Assembly: GCF_014647455.2 (NCBI RefSeq)
Contig: NZ_BMPF01000001.1
Location: 744,001 to 808,000 of the forward strand
From: Halarchaeum grantii
GTDB taxonomy: Archaea; Halobacteriota; Halobacteria; Halobacteriales; Halobacteriaceae
Reading direction: 5' to 3'
DNA: 64,000 bases
Position 1 is the first letter of the stretch. Each line of letters begins with the position of its first letter. The translations under genes were made by a program, and so were the position numbers. Under the pieces are notes generated by a model. It did no database searches. It had not been told where the DNA came from and was given only the letters and a program-made list of their open reading frames with translations. Of this stretch, positions 8,816 to 17,645 are shown one piece after another.

Positions 8816-9446
8816 GTTCGCGGTCGAAGAACGCCGCGATGGCGTCGGCCGCCGTCGTCGCCCGCCGCCCGAGGAGGGCGTGGGCGGCATCGAGCGCCTC
8901 GACGGCACCCCCGCGTTCGCGGACGGCGTCGACGACCGGCCGCCAGTCCGCGCGCTCGTCGCGCTCGCCGTAGGCCGCGTGAACCGGAAGCGACGCGTCG
9001 AGGTCGCGGACGGCGCGCGCCGCGTACAGGCCGTCACCGACCGCGTCGTCGGGCGCGAGGAGCGCGAGCGCGCCCACCGCGACCTCGACGTCGGCGGCGG
9101 CGAGCGCGGCGATACCGGCGCCGAAGCTGTAGCCGAAGAGCCCCACGGACGCGTCGCGCTCGCTCGCCCACCGGAGGGCGTTGCGGACGTCCTCGCGCTC
9201 GCCGTGACCCCCGTCCCACGCGCCGTAGTCGAGGCGGAGGCAGGCGACGCCGCGCTCGGTCAGGGCGTCGCTCACCGCGGTGAGGCGCCGGTCGCTACGG
9301 CTGCCGCCTGCCTCGGGGTGTGGCGGGCACGCGACGACGCAGGCGCGGACGCGGTCGCCCGCGTCCCCCTCGTCGGCGTCGTCGGGTGCGTCGAGCGTCG
9401 CCTCGACGCGCCGCGCACCCGGAACCAGCACCGTCTCCCGTCGCAT
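8805..9446 (-). CDS. alpha/beta hydrolase (dienelactone hydrolase-like)
   Basis: 213-residue alpha/beta hydrolase. The nucleophile elbow is GYSFGAG (GxSxG) in the middle, with a preceding LRLDYGAWDGG loop, an Asp-bearing strand after GERDERADW, and a C-terminal His in DAAHALLG. The size and short-chain form fit the KANL3/dienelactone hydrolase-like group; substrate unknown. The ATG at 9446 is chosen over an upstream start because a TATA-like element (9470-9478) sits 28 bp before it. That same element also faces the divergent pspA gene. Confidence 0.75.
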   Translation of the reverse strand: MRRETVLVPGARRVEATLDAPDDADEGDAGDRVRACVVACPPHPEAGGSRSDRRLTAVSDALTERGVACLRLDYGAWDGGHGEREDVRNALRWASERDASVGLFGYSFGAGIAALAAADVEVAVGALALLAPDDAVGDGLYAARAVRDLDASLPVHAAYGERDERADWRPVVDAVRERGGAVEALDAAHALLGRRATTAADAIAAFFDRELRA

Positions 9447-9469
9447 ACGCACCACTCGGTCGGGGGAGA

Positions 9470-9478
9470 ACTTTAACC
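9470..9478. promoter_or_regulatory. shared TATA-like element between divergent hydrolase and pspA
   Basis: The only AT-rich stretch in the 54-bp gap reads actttaacc on the plus strand. Its TTTAA core is centred about 27 bp before the pspA ATG and 28 bp before the hydrolase ATG on the other strand, so one element could drive both leaderless transcripts. Confidence 0.5.
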
Positions 9479-9500
9479 CTCGAACCACTTGGGTCGAGAT

Positions 9501-10346
9501 ATGGGACTACTCTCGCGGGCCTCCTACGTCCTCCGGTCGAAGTTCAACGCCCTCCTGAACCGGGCGGAGGACCCGACGGAGACGCTCGACTACTCCTACG
9601 AGCAGATGCGTGACGAGCTGAAGGACGTCGAGCGCGGCCTCGCCGACCTCGTCGCGCAGAAGAAACGCCTCGAAGTCCAGCGCGAGCGCCTCGAGAAGAA
9701 CGTCGAGAAGCACAACGAGCAGGCGCGCGAGGCGATGCGGCAGGACCGCGAGGACTTGGCGCGACGCGCCCTCGAGAAGAAACAGCAGAAGCTCGACCAG
9801 ATCGAGGAGATGGAGGAGCAGATCGCCTCCCTCGAGTCCACCCAGCACGACCTGGAGGAGAAGAAGGGCCAGCTCCAGGACCGCATCGAGCGCTTCCGCA
9901 CGAAGAAGGAGACGATGAAGGCGCGCTACGAGGCGGCCGAAGCGCAGACGCGCGTCTCCGAGGCGATGACCGGCGTCGGCGACGAGATGGCGGACGTCGG
10001 GCGCGCCATCGAGCGCGCGGAGGAGCGCACGGACGACATGGAGGCGCGCGCGGCGGCGATGGACGAGCTCACCGACCGGGGCGTCCTCGAGGACCAGCTC
10101 AGCGACGAGGACGCGATCGACCGCGAGCTCTCGCAGGGGCGGTCGAACCGCGAGGTCGAAGCCGAACTGGAGACGCTGCGCTCGGAGTCCGGGCAGTCGT
10201 CGAAGCGCTCGGAGACGGCGAGCGAGGCGAGCGCGGACGAGGCGGAGGCCGAGGAGGCCGTCGAGGCGGACGTCGACGAGGCGGCGGTGGAGGCGGAGCT
10301 CGAGGAGCTGCGCGAGGAGGAGGCGGACGCGGACGAGACGTCGTAG
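9501..10346 (+). CDS. pspA: PspA/IM30 family membrane-associated protein
   Basis: ESCRT-III-like protein that coats and stabilises damaged membranes. 281 residues. The N-terminus (MGLLSRASYVLRSKFNALL) is the amphipathic membrane-binding helix, followed by a long charged coiled coil (about 25-180). The last 75 residues are a very acidic Glu/Ala/Asp-rich tail, a haloarchaeal trait. ATG at 9501 is chosen; the four-residue extension breaks the usual N-terminus. The next gene downstream is a multi-helix membrane protein that may be co-expressed. Confidence 0.85.
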   Translation: MGLLSRASYVLRSKFNALLNRAEDPTETLDYSYEQMRDELKDVERGLADLVAQKKRLEVQRERLEKNVEKHNEQAREAMRQDREDLARRALEKKQQKLDQIEEMEEQIASLESTQHDLEEKKGQLQDRIERFRTKKETMKARYEAAEAQTRVSEAMTGVGDEMADVGRAIERAEERTDDMEARAAAMDELTDRGVLEDQLSDEDAIDRELSQGRSNREVEAELETLRSESGQSSKRSETASEASADEAEAEEAVEADVDEAAVEAELEELREEEADADETS

Positions 10347-10387
10347 AGCCGCCACGCTATTGACGCGGCGGCACGCCGTTCGACACC

Positions 10388-11467
10388 ATGTCTGGGGGAG
10401 ACGGGGGCGCCGAGCCGGACGACACGATGCGCGAGCGGGTGCCGGAGAACAGCCGGAAGTTCTGGCTGCTGTTGGACGCGGACCGCCGGCTGGTCGCGGG
10501 CCTGCTCCTCGGGTCGGTGTTCGTCGCGGTCGTCGCGGCGGGCCTCCTGCATCCGACACCCGTGAAGACGCTGCTGACACGGGGCGACCCGCTGGAGACG
10601 CTCTATCAGGCGCTCGTCGGCTCCACGATAACGGGCGTGACGCTCGTGTTGACGCTGAGCCAACTCGTCCTCTCCCAAGAGCAGGGGCCGGTGGGCGACC
10701 AGCGCGAGCGCATGGAGGGCGCGATGGCGTTCCGCGAGGACGTCGAGGAGGTGATCCGCGAGCCGGTGAGCCCGGCCCAGCCCTCGGCGTTCCTCCGCTC
10801 GCTCGTGAAGCTGACGAAGCGGCGCGCGCAGGCGGTCGAGGACGCGGTCGCGGGCATCGACGACGACGAGTTGAGCGAGCAGGTCGAGACGTACGTCGAG
10901 AACCTCGCGGGGAACGCGGAGTCGGTGACGGAGAACCTCGAGGGCTCGCAGTTCGGCGAGTTCGACGTGGTGTTCTCGGCGCTGAACTACAACTACTCGT
11001 GGAAGATCTACGCGGCGCGACGCATCCGCGCGGAGAACGACGCGGCGCTCACCGACGACGCGCGCGCGGCGTTCGACGAGCTCATCGACGCCCTCGAACT
11101 GTTCGGGCCGGCGCGCGAGCACTTCAAGACGCTCTACTTCCAGTGGGAGCTCGCGGACCTCTCGCGGACGGTGCTCTACGCGTCCGTCCCGGCGCTCGCG
11201 GTCGCCGTGGGGTCGGTGTTGTTCTTCGACCCGAGCGACGTCGCACAGGGGTGGCTCGCGCTCCTCGTGGCGGCGCTCACGGTGGTGGTCATCCTCCTCC
11301 CGTTCGCGGTCCTGCTCTCCTACATCCTCCGCATCGTGACGGTGACGAAGCGGACGCTCTCCATCGGTCCGTTCATCCTCCGCGAGACGGACCGCTCGCG
11401 GAGCCTCGACTGGGGGGAGACGGAGGCGACGAGCGGGGAGCACGCGGGCGTCGACGACGAGGAGTGA
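10388..11467 (+). CDS. conserved haloarchaeal membrane protein, four predicted helices
   Basis: 359 residues with helices near 35-54, 73-96, about 263-283 and 290-315, and a large soluble middle part (100-260) that is helical and acidic. The C-terminal helix pair plus the ILRIVTVTKRTLS segment suggest a membrane-anchored regulator or a channel-like protein, but I recognise no named domain. It starts 41 bp after pspA on the same strand, so a role in membrane stress alongside PspA is possible by context only. Confidence 0.6.
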   Translation: MSGGDGGAEPDDTMRERVPENSRKFWLLLDADRRLVAGLLLGSVFVAVVAAGLLHPTPVKTLLTRGDPLETLYQALVGSTITGVTLVLTLSQLVLSQEQGPVGDQRERMEGAMAFREDVEEVIREPVSPAQPSAFLRSLVKLTKRRAQAVEDAVAGIDDDELSEQVETYVENLAGNAESVTENLEGSQFGEFDVVFSALNYNYSWKIYAARRIRAENDAALTDDARAAFDELIDALELFGPAREHFKTLYFQWELADLSRTVLYASVPALAVAVGSVLFFDPSDVAQGWLALLVAALTVVVILLPFAVLLSYILRIVTVTKRTLSIGPFILRETDRSRSLDWGETEATSGEHAGVDDEE

Positions 11468-11489
11468 CGCGCCGGCGCCGCGCGCGCCC

Positions 11490-11987
11490 TCACCGGCCGC
11501 GCGCGGCGAATGTGGCGCCGCGAATCCGGAGCGCGTCGAGCGCGATGAGGACCGCCACGCCGCCGAGGAAGACGAGGACGTCGAGCGCCCGCGCGGGGAT
11601 GCCGAGCGCGAAGATGAGCACCGTCGCGTAGGCCGGCGCGTGGCGCGCGTCCAGGGCGCTCATCGCGAGCGTCGCCGCGACGACCGCGAGGACGACCGCC
11701 GCGACCTGCCGGAGGCCCGCGACCGTGTGCGGGAGGAGCGCCACCCCGGTGAGCGGCCCGACGAGCGCGCGCACCGCGAGGTAGGCGACGACCACGCCGA
11801 CCGTCTGCCCGAGCGCGACCTCGCGGGAGACGTCGCGCCACGGCCGGACGCGCGTGGCGAGCACGTACGCGGACGGCCCGAGACTCGGCAACAGGAACGG
11901 CAGACCGGTGGCCCACGCGAGCAGCGCGAGCGGGCCGAGGAGCCACGCGAGCGAGACGGAGAGCGCGACGCCGCGGCTCTCGTCCAT
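11490..11987 (-). CDS. HPP family membrane protein
   Basis: 165-residue integral membrane protein with about four to five helices. PFLLPSLGPSAYVLA and HAPAYATVLIFALG match the two conserved blocks of the HPP family (the second carries H-A-P in place of H-P-P). Plant and cyanobacterial relatives have been implicated in nitrite transport; function here is not established. It starts only six bases after the thrS stop on the same strand, so it is probably co-transcribed with thrS. Confidence 0.75.
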   Translation of the reverse strand: MDESRGVALSVSLAWLLGPLALLAWATGLPFLLPSLGPSAYVLATRVRPWRDVSREVALGQTVGVVVAYLAVRALVGPLTGVALLPHTVAGLRQVAAVVLAVVAATLAMSALDARHAPAYATVLIFALGIPARALDVLVFLGGVAVLIALDALRIRGATFAARGR

Positions 11988-11993
11988 TCTCCC

Positions 11994-13925
11994 TTACTGG
12001 CCGGCGAGGAAGGTCGGCTCGAGGTGTTTCTGCTCGACCTCGCGTTCGAGGTGCTCGCGGAACTCGCTCCGGGAGACGTCGTTCGCCTCGCGCTCCTTCC
12101 GGTCGCGCACCGAGATCGTCCCCGCGTCCTCCTCGTCGCCCCCGACGATGACCATATAGGGGACGCGGTCCTCGTGGGTCTGCTGAATCTTCTTCCCGAT
12201 GGTCCACGAGCGGTCCTCGACCTCGACGCGGTAGTCGCCGAGCTCGTTCGCGACCTCGCGGGCGTAGTCGAGGTTGTCGTCGCTGATCGGCAGGACGCGG
12301 ACCTGCTCGGGCGCGATCCACGTCGGGAACTTCCCGTTGAAGTGCTCGATGATGACGCCCATGAAGCGCTCGAAGGAGCCGAGGAGCGCGCGGTGAATCA
12401 TCACCGGATGGTGCTCCTCGTTGTCCTCGCCGACGTACGTCAAATCGAGATTGCGCGGGATGTTGAAGTCCACCTGTACGGTGCCGATGGTCCACTCGCG
12501 CCCGAGGGCGTCGCGGGCGTCGATGCCGATCTTCGGGCCGTAGAAGGCGGCTTCTCCCTCCTCGACGTCGTAGTCGAGGTCTTCCTCGCGGAGCGCGTCG
12601 ACGAGCGCGTCCGTCGCCTGCTCCCAGATGGCTTCGGAGCCCATCGCGTCCTCGCCGCGCGTCTCGAGCTTGTAGAGGACGTCGAGGCCGAAGTGGCCGT
12701 AGATCTCCTCGATGCTCTGGAGGATGTCGAGGATCTCGCCCTGTATCTGGTCGGGGCGGACGAAGGCGTGGCCGTCGTCCTGCGTCAGCCCGCGCACCCG
12801 GAGGAGCCCGGAGAGCTCGCCGGACTGCTCGTTGCGGTAGACGTTCCCGAACTCGCTGAAGCGCAGGGGGAGGTCCCGGTAGGAGTGGGTGTTCGAGTCG
12901 TAGATGTGCGCGTGGTTCGCGCAGTTCATCGGCTTCAGGCCGTACTCGGTGTCGTCCTGCTCCCACGCGAACATCTCGCCGTTCTCCGTGAACGTGTCGT
13001 AGTGGCCGGTGGGCTTCCAGAGCTCGGCCTTGTTCAGTTCGGGCGTGCGGACCTCCTCGAAGCCGAGTTCGTCGTTCTGCTCGCGGACGTACTCCTCGAG
13101 TTCGCGGCGGATCGCCATCCCGTTCGGGTGGTAGTGCGCACAGCCCGGGGAGTGCTCGGGGATGCTGAAGAGGTCGAGCTCTCGGGCAATCTTGCGGTGG
13201 TCGCGCTCTTCGGCCTCGGCGCGCATCTCGAGGTACTCCTCGAGTTCGTCCTCGGTGGCGAACGCGGTGCCGTAGACGCGGGTGAGCGTCTCCTCGTCCT
13301 CGTCGCCGCGCCAGTAGGACGCCGAGATGTCGAGGAGCTCGAAGCCGCCGATCTCGCCCGTGGACTCGACGTGCGGGCCCTTACAGAGGTCCTGGAACTC
13401 CCCCTGCCGGTAGAAGGAGATGGGGTCCTCGCCGGCGGCCTCCTCGTCGAGAATCTCGCGCTTGAACCGGTTGTCCGCGTAGAACTCGCGGGCGTCCTCG
13501 CGGTCCATCGTGACGCGCTCGACGTCGAGGTCCTCCTCGATGATGGCCTCGGCCTCGTCTTGGATCTCCGCGAGGTCGTCCTCGTCGAGATCGACGCCGT
13601 AGACGTCGTAGTAGAAGCCCTCGTCCGTGTACGGGCCGATGGTGAGCTGGACCTCCGGGTGGAGGCGCTGGAGGGCCTGTGCGAAGACGTGCGCGGCGGT
13701 GTGCCGGAGGACGTCGACGTACTCCTCTGAGGAGTCCGTCACGATCTCGATGCGGCAGTCCTCCGTGAGGGGGTCCTCCTTCGAGACGAGGTCGCCGTCG
13801 ACGACGCCGGCGACGGTGTCGCGGCCGAGGCCTTCGCCGATTCGGTACGCGATGTCCTCGACCGTCTCCCCGGACTCGGCGTCGAGTTCCGAGCCGTCGG
13901 GGAGGGTGACCGTGATGTCGCTCAT
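11994..13925 (-). CDS. thrS: threonyl-tRNA synthetase, bacterial-type architecture
   Basis: Charges tRNA-Thr. 643 residues in order: TGS domain (1-62), editing domain N2/SAD with the HxxxH pair His75/His79 and the distant CxxxH in LCKGPH, the class II catalytic core with the zinc Cys in MNCANH, and the anticodon-binding domain at the end (QVRVLPIS onward). Most archaea instead carry a D-aminoacyl-tRNA deacylase-like editing domain; the bacterial form seen here is the type known from haloarchaea. Start set at the ATG 28 bp after the TATA-like element at 13951-13957. Confidence 0.95.
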   Translation of the reverse strand: MSDITVTLPDGSELDAESGETVEDIAYRIGEGLGRDTVAGVVDGDLVSKEDPLTEDCRIEIVTDSSEEYVDVLRHTAAHVFAQALQRLHPEVQLTIGPYTDEGFYYDVYGVDLDEDDLAEIQDEAEAIIEEDLDVERVTMDREDAREFYADNRFKREILDEEAAGEDPISFYRQGEFQDLCKGPHVESTGEIGGFELLDISASYWRGDEDEETLTRVYGTAFATEDELEEYLEMRAEAEERDHRKIARELDLFSIPEHSPGCAHYHPNGMAIRRELEEYVREQNDELGFEEVRTPELNKAELWKPTGHYDTFTENGEMFAWEQDDTEYGLKPMNCANHAHIYDSNTHSYRDLPLRFSEFGNVYRNEQSGELSGLLRVRGLTQDDGHAFVRPDQIQGEILDILQSIEEIYGHFGLDVLYKLETRGEDAMGSEAIWEQATDALVDALREEDLDYDVEEGEAAFYGPKIGIDARDALGREWTIGTVQVDFNIPRNLDLTYVGEDNEEHHPVMIHRALLGSFERFMGVIIEHFNGKFPTWIAPEQVRVLPISDDNLDYAREVANELGDYRVEVEDRSWTIGKKIQQTHEDRVPYMVIVGGDEEDAGTISVRDRKEREANDVSRSEFREHLEREVEQKHLEPTFLAGQ

Positions 13926-13950
13926 GGGGCGTGATACGGCCAACGGCCCA

Positions 13951-13957
13951 CATAAGC
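13951..13957 (-). promoter_or_regulatory. putative TATA element of thrS
   Basis: The minus strand reads gcttatg, centred about 28 bp before the thrS ATG in a 66-bp spacer. Confidence 0.4.
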
Positions 13958-13991
13958 GTGTCCGTCCGCCGATAGCGCGCGACGGCGGCGC

Positions 13992-15059
13992 CTACGCGTC
14001 GTTCGCCGAATCGCCGGCGTCGGCGCGTCGTGCGCCCGTTCCCGCGCGGTCGACGGCCGCGAGGTCGATGTCTCCCCCGGGCATCGGCACGCCGTCGTAG
14101 GGGTCGTCGGCGAGGAGGAGCGAGCCGTCGAGGTCCGCGTAGTCGACGAGCGGAACGAGGTGGTGGGCGGCGGCGATGGCGGCGTTCGACTCCACCATAC
14201 AGCCGAGCATCACCTCGAGGCCGTGCGCGCGGGCGGCGGCGAAGAGCCGCCGGGCCTCGCGGGGGCCGCCGCACTTCATCAGCTTCACGTTCGCGATGTC
14301 CGCGATGTCGGCGACCTCGGGGACGTCGGCGAGCGTCACGCAGGACTCGTCGGCGGCCACGGGGAGCGCGCCGTGCTCGCGGACGAAGCGCATCCCGTCG
14401 GGGTTCTCCGCGGGGACGGGCTGTTCGAGGAACTCGACGTCGAGGGCGGCGAGCCACTCGGTGTTCGCGACGGCCTCGCGGGGCGTCCACGCCTCGTTCG
14501 CGTCCACGCGGACGGTGGCGTCCGGCGCGGCGTCGCGGACGGCCTCGACGATCTCGCGGTCGCGCTCGGTGCCGAGCTTCACCTTCAGGACGTCGTAGCC
14601 CGCCGCGACGGCGTCGCGGGTCTTCGCGCGCATCCGCTCGGTCGTGTCGAGGCCGATGGTGAAGGAGGACGCGACGGTGCGCGCGGGGTCGAGCCCCCAG
14701 TAGCGATAGAGGGGCATCCCGGCGCGTTTGGCGGCGTAGTCGTGGCACGCGATGCTGACGGCGGCGCGGGCGGCCGGGTTCGCGCGGACGACGCGCTCCA
14801 TCTCGGCCTCGATACGCTGGAGGTTCGTCGGGTCGCCGACGGCCTCAACGACGCCGAGGAGGTCGGGGAGGACGGCCTCGACGGTGGCGACGGTCTCGCC
14901 GTAGTGCGCGGACGGCGCGGCCGCGCCGACACCCGTGACGCCCGCCTCGTCCTCGATGCGGACGACGACGGTCTCCGCGACCGCGGCGGACTCGCGCGCG
15001 ATGGCGAACTCGTGTTCGAGCGGGAGGTCGCGGCGCTCGAACGCGGTGGTGAGGCTCAC
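13992..15059 (-). CDS. dgcA: enolase-superfamily epimerase, DgcA-like (N-acetyl-D-glutamate racemase candidate)
   Basis: 355-residue mandelate racemase/muconate-lactonising enzyme family member of the dipeptide-epimerase group. Visible: the KxK catalytic motif (VLKVKLG), metal ligands in VDANEAW, EQPV and AADES, and the second-side lysine in NVKLMKCGG. It starts with GTG overlapping the TGA of the upstream DUF1611 gene (GTGA). That pairing is the DgcN/DgcA arrangement described for D-glutamate catabolism in marine bacteria and halophilic archaea, in which DgcN acetylates D-glutamate and DgcA epimerises the product. A generic L-Ala-D/L-Glu epimerase role is the alternative. Confidence 0.8.
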   Translation of the reverse strand: MSLTTAFERRDLPLEHEFAIARESAAVAETVVVRIEDEAGVTGVGAAAPSAHYGETVATVEAVLPDLLGVVEAVGDPTNLQRIEAEMERVVRANPAARAAVSIACHDYAAKRAGMPLYRYWGLDPARTVASSFTIGLDTTERMRAKTRDAVAAGYDVLKVKLGTERDREIVEAVRDAAPDATVRVDANEAWTPREAVANTEWLAALDVEFLEQPVPAENPDGMRFVREHGALPVAADESCVTLADVPEVADIADIANVKLMKCGGPREARRLFAAARAHGLEVMLGCMVESNAAIAAAHHLVPLVDYADLDGSLLLADDPYDGVPMPGGDIDLAAVDRAGTGARRADAGDSANDA

Positions 15060-16069
15060 AGGATCGCGTCGAGGATGGCGTCCGGGCCCTCGCGAACCGG
15101 GTCGGCGGCCGGCCGGCCGAGCGCGTCCGCGTACGCCTCGACGGCGGCAGCGGCCTCGTCGTCGTCCGCGACGGTGCTCGTGTTCAGCGCGCCCGCGACG
15201 ACCTCGCCGCCGCCGACGGGCGCGGCCATCGACTCGTAGAGGTCCACGAACTCGGGAACCGGCGGGAGGGCCTGACTGAAACCGTGGAAGTTCTCGCGAC
15301 CCGCCGCGTGACAGAGGACGAGGTCGTCGGCCTGCGAGCCGTGGAGGATGCCCGCGGTGACGCCCGAGTACGCGGGGTGGACGATGCTCGCCTGCCCCTC
15401 GACGAAGAGGTAGTCGTGGTCGTTCCCGCGTTCGAGGATCATCTCCTCGACGGCGCCGGCGGTGAAGTCGGAGATGGTACGGTCGATGGGGTAGCCCCAC
15501 CCCTCGATCATGATACCGGTCTGGCCGGTGGGGACGAAGGCGACGTCGTGGCCGCGCTCGCGGGCGCGCTCGACGAGTTCCAGCGTCGTCGTCATCTTCC
15601 CGACGCCGCAGTCCGTCCCGACGGTCGCGACGACGGTGGCCTCGACCTCGTCGGCGACGCCGTCCGCGACGCCGAGGTCGCTCGGAGGTCGGCGGACGTC
15701 CCAGAGCTCGCAGCCGTTCTCCTCGGCGAGGCTCCGGAACTCGCTGTCGTCCTCGAGGAAGTAGTGGAGCCCGGAGATGACGTCACAGCCGGCCCGGAGG
15801 GCGGCCCGGACGTCGGGGCGCCACGTCTCGTCGAAGCCGCCGCCGATGGGCGAGATGCCGATGAGGAGGGCGTCGACGGGTTCGTCGAGGTCGCTGAAGG
15901 AGGCGACTATGGGCGTCTCGGGGAGGTCGCGGCGGAGGGCGCTCGCGTTCGCACCGTCGTGCTCGCGGTCGAGGACGGCGACGACGTCGTGCTGGCCGTA
16001 GCGGAGGACGCCGGTCGCGGTCTTCGCGCCGTCCGGGAACCGTTCGTGGGCGAGAATGGCGATTCGCAT
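15056..16069 (-). CDS. dgcN: DUF1611 P-loop protein, DgcN-like (D-glutamate N-acetyltransferase candidate)
   Basis: 337 residues: an N-terminal Rossmann-like domain (MRIAILAHERF) and a C-terminal P-loop domain whose nucleotide loop is GTDCGVGKMTTT near residue 150. This is the DUF1611 family, of which DgcN is the characterised member, acetylating D-glutamate with acetyl-CoA. The gene directly downstream overlaps by four bases and encodes the matching epimerase, which supports the DgcN reading. TATA-like ttaa at 16095-16098 is 28 bp before the ATG. The call as DgcN is by family and context; the catalytic residues were not checked. Confidence 0.8.
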   Translation of the reverse strand: MRIAILAHERFPDGAKTATGVLRYGQHDVVAVLDREHDGANASALRRDLPETPIVASFSDLDEPVDALLIGISPIGGGFDETWRPDVRAALRAGCDVISGLHYFLEDDSEFRSLAEENGCELWDVRRPPSDLGVADGVADEVEATVVATVGTDCGVGKMTTTLELVERARERGHDVAFVPTGQTGIMIEGWGYPIDRTISDFTAGAVEEMILERGNDHDYLFVEGQASIVHPAYSGVTAGILHGSQADDLVLCHAAGRENFHGFSQALPPVPEFVDLYESMAAPVGGGEVVAGALNTSTVADDDEAAAAVEAYADALGRPAADPVREGPDAILDAIL

Positions 16070-16159
16070 ACCGAATCGGTCGTCGCGGGCGGTGTTAAGC
16101 CCGTCGCGTCGCGTGCTCGGACACTCGCGTCCGTGCCGTCGTGCGGTTTTCGCGCCCGC

Positions 16160-17074
16160 TCAGAGCGCGTGGAACGGCACGGACCAGAAGTCGTCGGCGG
16201 CGCTCGTGAGCGCGTCGCGGGGCGAGCCGGAGGCGTCGGACGGGGCGGTCGCGTCGGCGTCGAACTCGCCGAGGAGCGTCGTCTGGCCGGTGACGTAGAG
16301 CGCGTCGTAGCCGTGCTCGGCCTCGAGTTCGGCGAGCGCGTCGCGGGCGGCGTCGAGGTGCTCATCGATCTGGCTCTCGCGGCGGCGCTCGAAGCGCGAC
16401 TGGGAGAACCCCCCCTTCGAGTGCGCGCCCTTCACGTCGCTCTCGAAGCCGCGGTAGGCGACGCGCTCGACGGACTCCCCCGTGGCGTCGTAGACGCCGG
16501 CGGCGAACAGGTCGGCGCGGACGAGCGCGAGCGCGTAGCGGCCGGTCGGGTCGAACCAGTCGCGCTCGACGCGGAAGCCGTCGGACCAGTCCCGGAAGGC
16601 GTCGGGGGCGACGGGCGGGTCGAGCGTGCAGGCGACGACGCCGGCGTCGTCGGCGTAGACGAGGCAGGGCGCGGCGCGCTCGACGAGCGGCGTGCGGTCC
16701 CCGAGCGTCTCGGTGACGGCGTCGGGAATCGCGTGCTCGTCGGGCACCATCGCGGTGAGTGCGCCCTCCGCACCGGCCTCGAGCGTCTCGAGGCGCCGGA
16801 GGACGCGCTCGAGGCCGTCGCCGCGGAGCGTGCGCTCGCGCCGGTAGTCGAGGACCGTCTCCGTCCCGCTCTCGGCGCGCTCGACGCGGTCCTCGAGCTC
16901 CTCGATGCGGTCCTCGAGGCGGTTGACAACCTCCTCGGCCTCGTTGCGTGCGGCGACGGCGTCGCGGCGGCGCTCGCTCTCCGCCTCGAGTTGCTTCCGG
17001 AGGCTCTCGGTCTCGTCCTCCAGGTCGGCGATGCGCGCCTTCAGGCTCGCGCGGCCGAGGAGTCGGTCCAGCAT
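16160..17074 (-). CDS. Vms1/Ankzf1-family (VLRF1) peptidyl-tRNA hydrolase
   Basis: Release-factor-like enzyme that frees nascent chains from stalled 50S subunits in ribosome quality control. 304 residues: an N-terminal coiled coil (about 8-70) and a VLRF1 domain whose signature GAHSKGGFSQ (216-225) is followed by SRFERRRESQ; Gln225 corresponds to the catalytic glutamine of the family. The C-terminal half ends in a probable eRF1-like domain 2/3 fold (YDALYVTGQTTLL). ATG at 17074 is supported by a TATA-like cctaagc near 17098-17104; the large upstream frame extension is a shadow. Confidence 0.85.
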   Translation of the reverse strand: MLDRLLGRASLKARIADLEDETESLRKQLEAESERRRDAVAARNEAEEVVNRLEDRIEELEDRVERAESGTETVLDYRRERTLRGDGLERVLRRLETLEAGAEGALTAMVPDEHAIPDAVTETLGDRTPLVERAAPCLVYADDAGVVACTLDPPVAPDAFRDWSDGFRVERDWFDPTGRYALALVRADLFAAGVYDATGESVERVAYRGFESDVKGAHSKGGFSQSRFERRRESQIDEHLDAARDALAELEAEHGYDALYVTGQTTLLGEFDADATAPSDASGSPRDALTSAADDFWSVPFHAL

Positions 17075-17160
17075 GCCCGGAACCCGGCCCGCACACCGCT
17101 TAGGGGTTGTGGTCTCCGTGGGGTCGGGCGTGGCGAAACCCGTGGCGTCCAGCGCGGCGC

Positions 17161-17496
17161 TCAGACGGCGCCGGTCTCGTAGAGCCGGCGGGCGTGGCCG
17201 GAGCGCGCGAGCAGGACCTCCGAGAGGGCGGGCGGGTTGTCGATACCCGCCTCCTCGAGCGTCTCGCGCGGGACGACGAGGGTGTCGGCGGGGACGTCGG
17301 CGTCGCCCTCGACGCGATAGTGACGGGTGCCGACCTTCATGACGAGCGGGTAGTCGGTGCGCGCGACGCCGTCGTCGGCGTAGAGTTGCGCGTTGACGCG
17401 CTCGTGTTGGCGCCGCTGGAGCGCGGCGGTGTCGCCGTCGGACGGTTCGACGTAGAGCCGCCCGAGGTAGTAGCCGGACGAGAACACCTCGAACAT
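17161..17496 (-). CDS. DUF5802-like haloarchaeal protein
   Basis: 111 residues, soluble, with the opening MFEVFSSGYYLGRLYVEP that I associate with the DUF5802 family of haloarchaea. Function unknown. ATG at 17496 is placed 29 bp from a TATA-like gcttatcac (17521-17529); four residues of extension from an upstream codon would lie in the leader. It precedes the VLRF1 gene on the same strand with an 86-bp gap. Confidence 0.6.
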   Translation of the reverse strand: MFEVFSSGYYLGRLYVEPSDGDTAALQRRQHERVNAQLYADDGVARTDYPLVMKVGTRHYRVEGDADVPADTLVVPRETLEEAGIDNPPALSEVLLARSGHARRLYETGAV

Positions 17497-17520
17497 ACAT
17501 GGTAACAATACACACGGAGA

Positions 17521-17529
17521 GTGATAAGC
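17521..17529 (-). promoter_or_regulatory. putative TATA element of the DUF5802-like gene
   Basis: Minus strand gcttatcac, centred 29 bp before the ATG, in a divergent 149-bp gap that also holds a plus-strand TATA candidate (gttttta, about 17614-17620) for the secreted-protein gene. Confidence 0.4.
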
Positions 17530-17645
17530 GCACCGCCCGTTTCGCCCCCGGATGGCGCGAGAGTGGCGGGCGAAGCGTTCGAACGGGCGTGAACGGCTCG
17601 AACGGTCCTTCGGGTTTTTACGCGTGAGTGCGATAGTATCGGGCG

